Notes under the pieces: generated by a model
Seen by the model: only the letters and a program-made list of their open reading frames with translations
Databases searched by the model: none
What the model was told of the DNA's origin: nothing
Made by a program: the position numbers and the translations under genes
In this document: one piece after another, positions 45,027 through 56,054 of the stretch
Layout of the letters: each line of letters opens with the position of its first letter
Position numbering within the stretch: the first letter of the stretch is position 1
Source: Roseomonas sp. CECT 9278
GTDB lineage: Bacteria; Pseudomonadota; Alphaproteobacteria; Acetobacterales; Acetobacteraceae
Direction: 5' to 3'
Assembly: GCF_918698155.1 (NCBI RefSeq)
Contig: NZ_CAKKLX010000018.1
Span: forward strand, 1-64,000
Length of the DNA: 64,000 nucleotides

Positions 45027-46601
45027 ATGCCCACCATCATCGGTACCAGCAACAGCGACAACATCACGCCCGCCTACCTGTCGTCTGGCGTCACCGGCGG
45101 CAGGCCCGACGAGGCCGATGACAGCATCGCCGGCGGCGACGGCAGCGACCAGATCGATGGCGGCGGCGGCAACGACACCATCGATGGCGGGGACAAGGAA
45201 GACTACCTGAAGGGTGGCGCCGGCAATGACAGCCTGGTCGGCGGCAGCTCCGGCGATCGGCTGGTCGGCGGCGAGGGCCGCGACACCATGAGGGGCGGCG
45301 ATCACGGCGATCGATACCTTGTCGATACGCTTGGCGACCTGGTGCTGGAGGCACCCGACGGAGGTCGCGACAAGGTGCAGACCACCCTCGCTGCCTACAC
45401 GCTGACGGCGAATGTCGAGGACCTGGCCGGCCTTGCCGATACGGGGCAGAGGCTCGCCGGCAATGCGCTCGACAACCACATCATCGGCGGCGCCGGCGCG
45501 GACACGCTGATCGGCGGGGCTGGCTACGACATCCTTGATGGTGGCGCCGGCGCCGACCGGATGATCGGCGGCGCCGAGGGCAACTTCTACTATATCCAGG
45601 GGGCCGGGGATGTGGTGGTCGAAGGGCTGAATGGCGGCCACGACCGGGTCGTCTCCACGGTCGCCGCCTACACCCTTCCGCCGAACGTGGAAGACCTGTT
45701 GGCCTGGAACAGCGATCTCCATCCGTCGTCGCTGCCGTTCGATTTCAGCGTCCCGGCCATGCGGCTGGTCGGCAATGCGCTGAACAATCTCATCGTCGGC
45801 GGCTACAGCGCCGACACGCTGGTCGGCGGCAACGGCGCCGATACGTTGATGGGCGAGCTCCCCTACGCATCCGGTGTCGGTGGCCAGGCGCGCGGCGCCG
45901 CCATCGCGGATGGCGCATTCGTCGACGACCGCCTGCTGGGCGGCGGCGGTGACGACTACTACCTCGTCGGCGACGGCGACGTGGTGGTGGAAGGGCTGGA
46001 CATGGGCCGTGACACGGTGGAAGCCGGCCTGGACCACACGCTGGCTGCGAATGTCGAGGTGCTGGTCCTCGAAGGCTCGTGGGCCTTGAAGGGGACCGGC
46101 AACAGGCTGCACAACCTCCTCATCGGAAGCGCGGCCGGCAATGAGTTGGCCGGGCTGCGTGGCGCCGATTCGCTCGCCGGGCGCGCCGGCGCGGATAGCC
46201 TGCTGGGCGGCGAGGGCGCCGATACGCTGAACGGCGGAGCCGGCATTGACGTGCTCACCGGCGGGTCCGGCGCCGACCGCTTCCGCTTCGATCTCGCGGC
46301 CGACAGCGGACCGATGGCGGCCGACCGCATCGCCGACCTCGTCTTCACCGAGGGCGACCGGATCGACCTGCGGCTGATCGACGCCAATACGCTGCTGTCG
46401 GGCGACCAGGCCTTCGCCTGGATCGGCGGCGCGGCCTTCGGTGGCCTGGGCGCCGCCAGCGCCGGTCAGTTGCGCGTGACGGTGAGCGCGCCGGGCGAAT
46501 GGCGCGCCGAGGGCGACATCGACGGCAACGGCCTGGCCGACCTGCGGATCGACATCGCCAGCGCGGGCGGCCCGGGCGCGGGCGGCTGGTTCCTCCTTTA
46601 G
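45027..46601 (+). CDS. RTX (hemolysin-type calcium-binding) repeat protein
   Basis: The 524-residue protein starts MPTIIGTSNSDNITP and consists almost wholly of RTX nonapeptides in four or five blocks (DQIDGGGGNDTIDGG, DTLIGGAGYDILDGGAGAD, DSLLGGEGADTLNGG). Conserved linkers between blocks read TLAAYTLTANVEDL and TVAAYTLPPNVEDL. The C-terminal block (ADRFRFDLAAD...) is the secretion-signal side. It has no enzymatic domain, so it is a candidate S-layer, adhesin or matrix protein exported by type I secretion. The frame is open 38 codons upstream (44913), but the start at 45027 gives the typical RTX beginning. The flank at 44790-44960 is clearly AT-richer than the window. Confidence 0.85.
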   Translation: MPTIIGTSNSDNITPAYLSSGVTGGRPDEADDSIAGGDGSDQIDGGGGNDTIDGGDKEDYLKGGAGNDSLVGGSSGDRLVGGEGRDTMRGGDHGDRYLVDTLGDLVLEAPDGGRDKVQTTLAAYTLTANVEDLAGLADTGQRLAGNALDNHIIGGAGADTLIGGAGYDILDGGAGADRMIGGAEGNFYYIQGAGDVVVEGLNGGHDRVVSTVAAYTLPPNVEDLLAWNSDLHPSSLPFDFSVPAMRLVGNALNNLIVGGYSADTLVGGNGADTLMGELPYASGVGGQARGAAIADGAFVDDRLLGGGGDDYYLVGDGDVVVEGLDMGRDTVEAGLDHTLAANVEVLVLEGSWALKGTGNRLHNLLIGSAAGNELAGLRGADSLAGRAGADSLLGGEGADTLNGGAGIDVLTGGSGADRFRFDLAADSGPMAADRIADLVFTEGDRIDLRLIDANTLLSGDQAFAWIGGAAFGGLGAASAGQLRVTVSAPGEWRAEGDIDGNGLADLRIDIASAGGPGAGGWFLL

Positions 46602-47139
46602 CGGCTGCCTTTCCCGGCAGGGTTGTGACAACCCCCCTGCATGACTATGGTGACCTGCCCCGGCGGCTGCCGCTGCGGGCGGAGTCCCGGGCGGGTTCGC
46701 CCGGCCAGCGACCCCAGGGCCTGAGGCGGGGCGCGGCCGGATCGGATCATCGGGTGCCCGGCCTGGAACCGGGGTGGCCATGTTCGGCCCCCAGCGTTCC
46801 GTGGCCTGCCGGGCGCCCCTCCTGCCGTCTCCGCCGGCGCGGAACCCGGTGCGTGCATCGCCCGACCCGCCCCTTTTGCCGGCGCCGGGCAAGCCGCACC
46901 GACTGCCGGCCCGCCTGCGCCTGTGACCGTCGCATTTCCTGCGACCGTCCGAGGGCATCGGGGCACGAGACCAGGCGCGCCCACCCCGGGCCCGCACCGC
47001 GCCGCGCGCGGACGGGCCCGCCGAGCGAGGATGACGGCAGGCGCATGCCAAAGGACGCAGCGCCGCCCCATCATCCCCGCCCGGGCCCCGCCAATTCCTT
47101 GCGCCGCCGGCCTGGCCGCGGCGCGGAGACCCGCGACCC
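46602..47139 (+). other. Long gene-free leader region upstream of rne
   Basis: About 540 bases separate the RTX stop from the rne ATG. Open frames on both strands lack any recognisable protein character and no ribosome-binding site precedes them. A small palindrome GGTTGT-G-ACAACC at about 46621-46633 could end the RTX transcript. rne leaders are long and structured in other bacteria, where RNase E autoregulates its own mRNA. This region is the obvious place for that, although no specific conserved structure was recognised. Confidence 0.5.
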
Positions 47140-50412
<3,273 letters not shown>

Positions 50413-50418
50413 CACGGT

Positions 50419-50443
50419 CGGGGCGGCGCATCTCGCCGCCCCG
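50419..50443 (+). terminator. rne terminator hairpin
   Basis: Perfect 10-base arms (CGGGGCGGCG / CGCCGCCCCG) with loop CATCT begin 7 bases after the rne stop codon. There is no T-run, in keeping with other hairpins of this genome. Confidence 0.65.
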
Positions 50444-50646
50444 CGGACGGGCGGCGGCGCTCGGATCGAGATGCTGGTGAACGCACCGCGCCAGCGCCCT
50501 TGGCGCGGGCCGCGGATGGCGGAGATCGCTCCGGCCGCCCGGATGGCGCGACCCGGCGGCCTGGGTCGTTGCCGGCGCTGCGGCCCGTCGCGATCGCGTG
50601 GCGAAGGCACGGTCATCGCGGCCGTGCGCGGCCAGGCGTCGTGGCG

Positions 50647-51300
50647 CTACGGCCCCTCGACCGAGGCCGCGGCGATCGCCAGCACGATCTCGTCGCGCAG
50701 GCGCTTCAACTCCAGCGCCCGCAGCGCGGTCTGCTCCAGCCTGCAGGACAGCCGGTTCGCTTCCGCCTCGGCCTCCGGCGACAGCGCCGCTTCCGCCGCG
50801 CAGACCACGTCGCGATAGCCCGGGAAGGCGCGCTGGGCCCGGCGCAGCGCCTCCAGCGCCGCGCCGGTCGCCAGCAGGCCGAGCTCGCGCTGCCAGCGGT
50901 CGAGCTGCTGCTGCCAGATGGCGGTCTCGACCAGCGCGCAGACCTGCAGGGGCTGCGGGCGACCGGGCAGCGCGGGCAGTCGCGCGACCAGCAGGCCTTC
51001 GCCGGGTTCGCCCTGGCAGGTCGCGGCGATGCGCCAGGCGCAGCGCCCGAAGGCGGCGCGCGGCGGATGCGCCAGTGCCGCCAGGGTGCAGGCCTCGATC
51101 CAGGCGCGCTCGGCGGCATGGGGGCGGGTGGCGTCGGGGGTGCGCTGCGCGGCGGCGGGCAGCGCCAAGGCCACCGCGAGGGGCAGCACCGCGACGCCCG
51201 CGCCACCATGGCGCCGCGCGGCGCCAGCCGGGGGCCGCGATGGCGTGGCCCCGCCGTGCCGGGTGCCGCCCCGGACCCGCCCTTCGCCACGACACGCCAT
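50647..51300 (-). CDS. Putative secreted Cys-containing protein, LprI/DUF1311-like
   Basis: The product (217 residues from the ATG at 51300) has a hydrophobic signal-like segment (VAVLPLAVALALPAAAQ) preceded by a long basic stretch, which suggests that the true start is a later GTG. The mature part has at least five Cys (ACTLAAL, GRCAWRIAATCQGE, QVCALVE, VVCAAEAAL, RLSCRLEQTALRALELKRL). The last segment resembles the lysozyme-inhibitor LprI/DUF1311 pattern of evenly spaced Cys. Function is uncertain. It is convergent with rne and divergent from the nonapeptide-repeat gene, sharing a 68-base control region with it. Confidence 0.6.
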   Translation of the reverse strand: MACRGEGRVRGGTRHGGATPSRPPAGAARRHGGAGVAVLPLAVALALPAAAQRTPDATRPHAAERAWIEACTLAALAHPPRAAFGRCAWRIAATCQGEPGEGLLVARLPALPGRPQPLQVCALVETAIWQQQLDRWQRELGLLATGAALEALRRAQRAFPGYRDVVCAAEAALSPEAEAEANRLSCRLEQTALRALELKRLRDEIVLAIAAASVEGP

Positions 51301-51368
51301 GCGGCCCGTGATCCCTTCCCGACGGGTCAACGTCTCGTTCACCCGGCCGGCGTCATCATGGCGCATCC

Positions 51369-52013
51369 ATGCGTTCCCTGCCTGCCCTGATCGCCGCCCT
51401 GATGATCGTCGCGCCGGTGGCGCGCGCCAACGACATCGCGCCGATGGCGCGCTCGAACGGTATCGCGCCGGTGGCGCGCGCCAACGACATCGCGCCGGTG
51501 GGGCGCGCCAACGACATCGCGCCGGTGGGGCGCGCGAACGACATCGCGCCGGTGGCGCGCGCGAACGCCCCCGCGCCGGTGGCGCACGCGAACGACATCG
51601 CGCCGGCGGCGCGCGCCAACGACATCGTGCCGGTGGCGCGCGCGAACGCCCCCGCGCCAGCGTCGCACGCCACCGCACCGACGCCGGTGACGCGTTCCAG
51701 CGACCCCGCGCAGGTCGCCCATGCGGCGGAGGCGTCGGCCATCGCGCATGCCGACGATGCGGCGCCGCGCCTGTGCATCGCGCGCTTCGTCCCGAACGAT
51801 CCGTTGCCGCTCGAACGCCGCTTCATCGGCCTGCTCACCGGCGATGGCTGCGCTGCCGGCGACCTGCTGCACTTCACCTTCGTGGGCGAGAGCCTGGCCG
51901 CCGCCGTCGCCGCGCGCCATTGCCGCTTCGACCGCCCGGTGCTGCTCGACCGCGGGGAGGAGACGCATCTGGTCTGCGTCTGGCAGGGCACGATGCGCAA
52001 CGCGCGCCCCTAG
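51369..52013 (+). CDS. Secreted protein built on a nonapeptide tandem repeat
   Basis: The 214-residue product begins MRSLPALIAALMIVAPVARA, a Sec signal whose last residues already belong to the repeat. Ten copies of a 9-residue unit (A-P-V-A-R-A-N-D-I and variants) cover about residues 14-103. A C-terminal domain of about 85 residues follows, with three Cys (LCIARFVPN, GDGCAAGDLLHF, ARHCRFDRP) and VCVWQGTMRN. The domain is unfamiliar to me. Its stop codon TAG at 52011-52013 is the first triplet of a dispersed palindromic repeat, so the insertion has probably defined the present C-terminus. It is divergent from the Cys-rich protein gene. Confidence 0.7.
   Translation: MRSLPALIAALMIVAPVARANDIAPMARSNGIAPVARANDIAPVGRANDIAPVGRANDIAPVARANAPAPVAHANDIAPAARANDIVPVARANAPAPASHATAPTPVTRSSDPAQVAHAAEASAIAHADDAAPRLCIARFVPNDPLPLERRFIGLLTGDGCAAGDLLHFTFVGESLAAAVAARHCRFDRPVLLDRGEETHLVCVWQGTMRNARP
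51408..51677 (+). repeat. 27-base minisatellite coding the nonapeptide repeat
   Basis: Ten 27-base units run without gaps, starting within the signal-peptide coding region. The third and fourth differ by one base or so; later units show alternating AND/ANA endings. The multiple of three keeps the frame, so unit number could vary between strains. Confidence 0.92.
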
Positions 52014-52180
52014 AGCAGATCGCGTTCAGATGGGGTCATCTGAACGCGTGAAGATGCTCTCAAGACAAGAGGCTAGAGCCTGCGAAGTGAGCGCGAGCGA
52101 ACGCAGCATGCTCCAGAGCCGATCCCGATCAGATGGAATCGGTCGATCGGCTGAAGGTGCTTCCAAAGCCAAGGCCCTGA
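52011..52180 (+). repeat. Dispersed palindromic repeat, family 3, copy 2 plus a decayed third unit
   Basis: It contains a perfect 12-base-arm hairpin (CGCGTTCAGATG at 52021-52032, loop GGGT, CATCTGAACGCG at 52037-52048), then the block shared with 43459-43570. From about 52121 a second, decayed copy of the hairpin half follows (GATCAGATGGAATCGG, CTGAAGGTGCTTCC). Hairpins of this GAGCAGATCGCG type are, from memory, common intergenic repeats in alphaproteobacterial genomes. Its first three bases are the stop codon of the preceding gene. Confidence 0.85.
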
Positions 52181-52251
52181 GGCCGATGCGGCGCGCCGAA
52201 TCCGCCCTGGCGCCCGGCATGCAGCATCGCCACCGCGCCCCATCCGCCGCG

Positions 52252-52626
52252 CTACCCGTCCGCGTGCCGGGCCGCCCGCCGCAGCACCGCGCACAGCCGC
52301 GAAAACCCCAGCCAGAACCCGCCATGCTCCGGCGCCTGCTCCGGCCGCCCGCCGAAGGACGGCTCGCCCCGCCGCAGCAGCGCGAGCCGCGCCTCGAAGC
52401 GCCCCCGCATGTTCTCCAGGAAGCCGCCGCTCGCGCCCAGGTACTGTTCCAGCAGCTCGGTCGCGAGTGCGATCTCGACCGCCGCCTGCCCCTCCGTCGT
52501 GAACCGCTTGAGCGCGCGGCTTTCCTCGGCCAGCGCCAGGTGCAGCCGGTGCAGTTCCTGAATGTGGCGGGCGATGCGCCCGCGCGCCTCGCGCTCCGCC
52601 TCGGTGATGGCGTGGGTCTGGTCCAT
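52252..52626 (-). CDS. Small helical hypothetical protein
   Basis: The 124-residue protein begins MDQTHAITEAEREARGRIARHI and is predicted almost entirely helical (coiled-coil-like ELHRLHLALAEESRALKRF and IALATELLEQYLGASGGFLENMRGRFEARL). It has no signal or membrane segment. The ATG at 52626 is preceded by GGAGG at seven bases, which supports a real gene. I recognise no family. It is divergent from the PPOX gene across about 270 bases containing a short repeat cluster. Confidence 0.65.
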   Translation of the reverse strand: MDQTHAITEAEREARGRIARHIQELHRLHLALAEESRALKRFTTEGQAAVEIALATELLEQYLGASGGFLENMRGRFEARLALLRRGEPSFGGRPEQAPEHGGFWLGFSRLCAVLRRAARHADG

Positions 52627-52772
52627 GGACGGCCTCCAGCCCGCAGCTTGGCGGATCGCCCATGAAGCGGCGGTGAAGACGCGACCGGAGGCGTGGCGCG
52701 GTCCTCCATCTTCCCCGCCCGATGCGCCCCGTCGTAGGACGGCGTGAACGCGCAGCGCGACCGGCCGGCCCG

Positions 52773-52846
52773 CCGCGGAGCGGCAACCGTGATGGGGCCT
52801 ACCGCGGCGCGGCAACCGCGAAAGCATCCACCGCGGCGCGGCAACC
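52773..52846 (+). repeat. Three 16-base direct repeats spaced 29 bases apart before the PPOX gene
   Basis: CCGCGG-(A/C)-GCGGCAACC occurs at 52773, 52802 and 52831. The regular 29-base period ends 51 bases before the start at 52897. It may be a degenerate minisatellite or a multi-site operator. Confidence 0.6.
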
Positions 52847-52896
52847 ACCACACGCCACGCCCCAGCGCGGCACCACGGCACGGCGGAGCACCACCC

Positions 52897-53505
52897 ATGC
52901 GGATCGACACCATCGCGCAGCTCGAGGCGCTGTACGGCACCCCCAACCTCGCCTCCACCGCCAAGGTCGCGGACCGCATCACGCCGGACTACGGCCGCCT
53001 GATCGCCGCCTCGCCCTTCCTGATGCTCGCCACCGCCGGGCCCGAGGGGCTCGACTGCTCGCCCCGCGGCGACGCCCACGGCCTGGTGCGCATCGACGGC
53101 GACCGCACCCTGCTGCTGCCCGACCGCCGCGGCAACAACCGCGCCGACAGCCTGCGCAACATCATCCGCGACCCGCGCGTGGCCCTGCTGTTCCTGATCC
53201 CGGGCGCGGGCACCACGCTGCGCGTGAACGGGCGCGCGCACCTCACGACAGCACCCGACCTGCTCGCCTCCTTCGCGGTGGACGGCGCGGCGCCACGCTG
53301 CGTCGTGGTGATCGACGTCGAGGAAGCCTATTTCCAATGCGCCCGCGCGGTGCTGCGCGCAGGGCTGTGGGACAGCGCGCGCCATGTCGATCCGGCGTCG
53401 CTGCCGACGCCGGGGGCGATCCTGGCGACCATGAGCGGCGGGACGACCGGGGGCGAGAGCTACGACAGGGAGTGGCCGGGCAGGGCCGCCAGGACGATGT
53501 GGTGA
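52897..53505 (+). CDS. PPOX-class FMN-dependent flavoprotein (pyridoxamine-phosphate-oxidase-like)
   Basis: The 202-residue protein fits the MSMEG_1061-type split-barrel flavoprotein group: SPFLMLATAGPEGLDCSPRGD, then LLLPDRRGNNRADSLRNIIRDPRVALLFLIPG and TLRVNGRAHLTT. The C-terminal half VVIDVEEAYFQCARAVLRAGLWD matches the family. These enzymes bind FMN (or F420) and reduce or oxidise small molecules; the substrate here is unknown. The ATG at 52897 is the first in frame after the repeat cluster. A double-hairpin element follows its stop by 8 bases. Confidence 0.9.
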   Translation: MRIDTIAQLEALYGTPNLASTAKVADRITPDYGRLIAASPFLMLATAGPEGLDCSPRGDAHGLVRIDGDRTLLLPDRRGNNRADSLRNIIRDPRVALLFLIPGAGTTLRVNGRAHLTTAPDLLASFAVDGAAPRCVVVIDVEEAYFQCARAVLRAGLWDSARHVDPASLPTPGAILATMSGGTTGGESYDREWPGRAARTMW

Positions 53506-53512
53506 GGGCGAC

Positions 53513-53564
53513 GGAGGGGCGCCGCCCCTCCGGACCACCCCGCCAGGGGGCGACGGCCCCCTGG
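53513..53564 (+). repeat. Double-hairpin element, family 1, copy 1 (after PPOX gene)
   Basis: Stem 1 is GGAGGGGC / GCCCCTCC (53513-53520, 53524-53531). A GGACC-linked spacer follows, then stem 2 CCAGGGGGC / GCCCCCTGG (53543-53551, 53556-53564). The element begins 8 bases after the stop codon. It is shared with 58024-58077 and, inverted, 58183-58237. Confidence 0.8.
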
Positions 53565-53582
53565 ACCGCGATCCAAGGGGGC

Positions 53583-54269
53583 CTAGCCGAGGCGGGCGGC
53601 GACGCGGGCGACCAGCGCCTCGCGCTCGGCGCGCATGCCGGCGCCACGCGCCTTGGCGGCGGCCAGCACACCGGCCGGCGCGGTCTCCGGCGACCCGGCA
53701 TCGAAGGGCGGCGCCGGCGCGTATTCGATCTGCAGCTGGATCGCCTGCGCCACCTCGGGTGAGGCGAGCTCCGCCGCCAGGGACAGCGCGAAATCGATGC
53801 CCGCGGTCACCCCGCCGCCGGTGACGAACCGGCCATCGCGCACCACCCGCGCGTGCTCCGGCACGGCGCCGAGCGCGGCCAGGAAATCATGGCTCGCCCA
53901 ATGCGTCGTCGCCCGCCTGCCCTTCAGCAGCCCGGCCGCACCCAGCACCAGCGCGCCGGTGCACACCGACGTCACGAAGCGCGCGCCCTCGGCCTGCCGG
54001 CGCAGGAAGGCCAGCACCTCCTCGTCCTCCATGAGCGCCGCCACGCCCGGGCCGCCGGGCACGCAGACCACATCCAGCTGCGGGCAGTCCGCGAAGCTCA
54101 TGTCGGGCAGCATCGCGAGGCCGGTGTCGGAGGTCACCGGATCGCGCGTCTTCCACACCAGGTGGACGACGCCGCCGGGAATCCGGGACAGCACCTCGAA
54201 CGGCCCGGTCATGTCGAGCTGCGTCAGCCGCGGGAACAGCAGCAGGCCGAAGCGGAGCGGCGTGGTCAT
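53583..54269 (-). CDS. DJ-1/PfpI family protein (isonitrile-hydratase-like)
   Basis: The 228-residue protein is a class I glutamine-amidotransferase-like member. The nucleophile is C103 in VTSVCTGALVLGAAGLLKG, the Glu of the site lies in LTQLDMTGPFEVLSR, and TTHWASHD follows, as in isonitrile hydratase InhA and ThiJ-like relatives. The catalysed reaction (isonitrile hydration, glyoxalase-type or none) cannot be told. The ATG at 54269 is preceded by AGGAGG at ten bases. It is convergent with the PPOX gene across the double-hairpin element. Confidence 0.88.
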   Translation of the reverse strand: MTTPLRFGLLLFPRLTQLDMTGPFEVLSRIPGGVVHLVWKTRDPVTSDTGLAMLPDMSFADCPQLDVVCVPGGPGVAALMEDEEVLAFLRRQAEGARFVTSVCTGALVLGAAGLLKGRRATTHWASHDFLAALGAVPEHARVVRDGRFVTGGGVTAGIDFALSLAAELASPEVAQAIQLQIEYAPAPPFDAGSPETAPAGVLAAAKARGAGMRAEREALVARVAARLG

Positions 54270-54379
54270 GGCGGGGGGTCCTCCTGGGCGCGGCAGGCTG
54301 GCATGCGCGGGCGCGGGCGCCAATGGCGGGACAGGCACGCCCTGGCGTAGCCTTGGCGGCACGGTCAGGGAAGGACGCC

Positions 54380-55117
54380 ATGCGCCTCGCGGTGATCTCC
54401 GACATCCACGGCAACCTGCCGGCGCTGGACGCCGTGCTGGCCGACATCGACAGCCGCGCGGTGGACGCCGTCGTCAACCTCGGCGACTGCGTGACCGGGC
54501 CGCTCTGGCCGAAGGAGACCTTCGCGCGGCTGGTCGCGATCGACCTGCCCACGGTGCGCGGCAACCACGACCGCTGGATCGTGGACATGCCGCAGGACAA
54601 GCTCTCCGCCGCCGGGCGCCACGCGCGCGATGCCCTGTCATCCAGCGAACGCGCCTGGCTGCACGCGCTGCCGGCGACGCTGGAGGTGGCGCCGGAAATC
54701 CTCGCGGTGCACGGCACGCCCACCGACGACAGCACCTACCTGCTCGAGGACCAGGTCGATGGCCGGCTGGTGCCGGCGGCGCGCGCCACGGTGGCGGCGC
54801 GGCTTGGCGATGCGGCGCGGCCTGGCGTGGTGCTGTGCGGGCACAGCCATCGCCAGGCGCTGGTGCAGGGGCCGGGCGGCGCGGTGGTCCTGAACCCCGG
54901 CAGCGTCGGCTGCCCCGCCTTCGCCGACAGCCCGGCGGCGCCGACCCTGGAATTCCGCTCCCCCCATGCGCGCTACGCCATCCTGACGCTGCGCCATGGC
55001 CAGTGGGGCGCCGAGATGTTCGCGATCGACTACGACTGGGGCGCGGCCGCGCGCCGCGCCGCGGAGAACGGGCGCGCGGACTGGGCGGCCATGCTGGCGA
55101 CCGGCGCGGTCGGCTGA
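54380..55117 (+). CDS. Calcineurin-like metallophosphoesterase
   Basis: The 245-residue protein shows the metallophosphoesterase signature: SDIHGN at the N-terminus, NLGDCVTGP, RGNHDRW, and GHSHRQ with VVLNPGSVG near the C-terminus. It resembles the YfcE/YmdB-like group of small phosphodiesterases. The ATG at 54380 follows GGGAAGG at five bases, while the frame open upstream has no such site. The substrate is unknown. About 300 bases without a gene follow. Confidence 0.92.
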   Translation: MRLAVISDIHGNLPALDAVLADIDSRAVDAVVNLGDCVTGPLWPKETFARLVAIDLPTVRGNHDRWIVDMPQDKLSAAGRHARDALSSSERAWLHALPATLEVAPEILAVHGTPTDDSTYLLEDQVDGRLVPAARATVAARLGDAARPGVVLCGHSHRQALVQGPGGAVVLNPGSVGCPAFADSPAAPTLEFRSPHARYAILTLRHGQWGAEMFAIDYDWGAAARRAAENGRADWAAMLATGAVG

Positions 55118-55415
55118 TGCCCTGGGCTGTGCGACGCCCGCCGGGCGGCGGTGGCGCGTGCCGGGGCGATGGTGCGCCTCGGGCGCGGCCGCGGCATCGG
55201 GCCGCGAGGCCGCTTGAGAATGCGCCGAGCGGCGTGTTCCGCGGTCCGGCACCGACCCTCTCAAACGGTCTCCGAGCCGCGCGCCTGCGGTCTGACGCCG
55301 CGGGATCGACCCCGTGGCATCGTGCAGTCAGGCCCGGTGGCCCGGGCGCGCCGCGCGCGATGCGCAATGCCAGCAGCGCGCGCTGCGCGATGCCAGCAGC
55401 GCGCGCTGCGCGACG
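55118..55415. repeat. Gene-free stretch with perfect 23-base tandem duplication
   Basis: No coding region is evident in these 298 bases between the convergent phosphoesterase and glycosyltransferase genes. At 55367-55389 and 55390-55412 an identical 23-base unit (ATGCCAGCAGCGCGCGCTGC, then GCG) is repeated directly; the second copy ends 3 bases before the glycosyltransferase stop codon. GCGCGCGC-rich parts form hairpins. Confidence 0.75.
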
Positions 55416-56003
55416 TCAGGGGCCGCGTCGCAGCGCCGCCAGGTCCTCGGCCGTGTCCACGTCCCGCAATTCGCGCAGCAGCGCCACGCGCCGGCCGCGG
55501 AAGTTCCGCAGCGTGTCGGCCAGCGCATGCGGGCCGGACCAACGGACGCCCGCGAAGGGCCGCGCAGGCCGCCGCGGGCCCATGCCGACCAGCCAGTAGC
55601 CGCCATCCTCGGCCGGGCCGAACACCGCATCGGCGCGCCCCAAGGCCCGAAACGCCGCGGCGATGTCGGCCGGGCGGAGGTCCGGGATGTCGCTGCCCGC
55701 CAGCACCACGACCCGGTGCGGCCGCATCGCCCGCTCCATGCGCGCGCCCAGGTCGCCGCGGGCCTGGCCGATGCGCGGCGTGCCGCGTGGCACGAAGCGG
55801 GACCATACGGCGCGCGCGCCCGGCGGCGTGGTCGCCACCAGCGTGCGCCAGCGCCGGTCGCGCGCGATGGGCCGCGCCACGGCCGCCAGCGTGCCCGCGT
55901 AGAAGCGCAAGGCCGCGCGGTCGCCCAGCCCCGCCGCCAACCGGCGCTTCACGGTGCCCAGGCGCGGGGCGCGGGCGAACAGGATCACGACGGGGCGGGG
56001 CAT
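55416..56003 (-). CDS. DUF2064 glycosyltransferase (rSAM/selenodomain-associated transferase 1)
   Basis: The 195-residue protein matches the TIGR04282 group: VILFARAPRLGTVKRRLA at the N-terminus, VVVLAGSDIPDLRPADI and AVFGPAEDGGYWLVGMG in the middle, DVDTAEDLAAL at the end. The fold is that of GT-A nucleotidyltransferases. It normally occurs with the TIGR04283 protein, which is encoded 51 bases upstream here. Named database families link the pair to arsenosugar synthesis or rSAM clusters, but no such enzyme is adjacent, so the product is unknown. The ATG at 56003 matches the family N-terminus. Confidence 0.92.
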   Translation of the reverse strand: MPRPVVILFARAPRLGTVKRRLAAGLGDRAALRFYAGTLAAVARPIARDRRWRTLVATTPPGARAVWSRFVPRGTPRIGQARGDLGARMERAMRPHRVVVLAGSDIPDLRPADIAAAFRALGRADAVFGPAEDGGYWLVGMGPRRPARPFAGVRWSGPHALADTLRNFRGRRVALLRELRDVDTAEDLAALRRGP

Positions 56004-56054
56004 CGGGGCACAGGACAGCGCATCGCCGCGCGGCACGCCAGGGCGGACAAGGGC

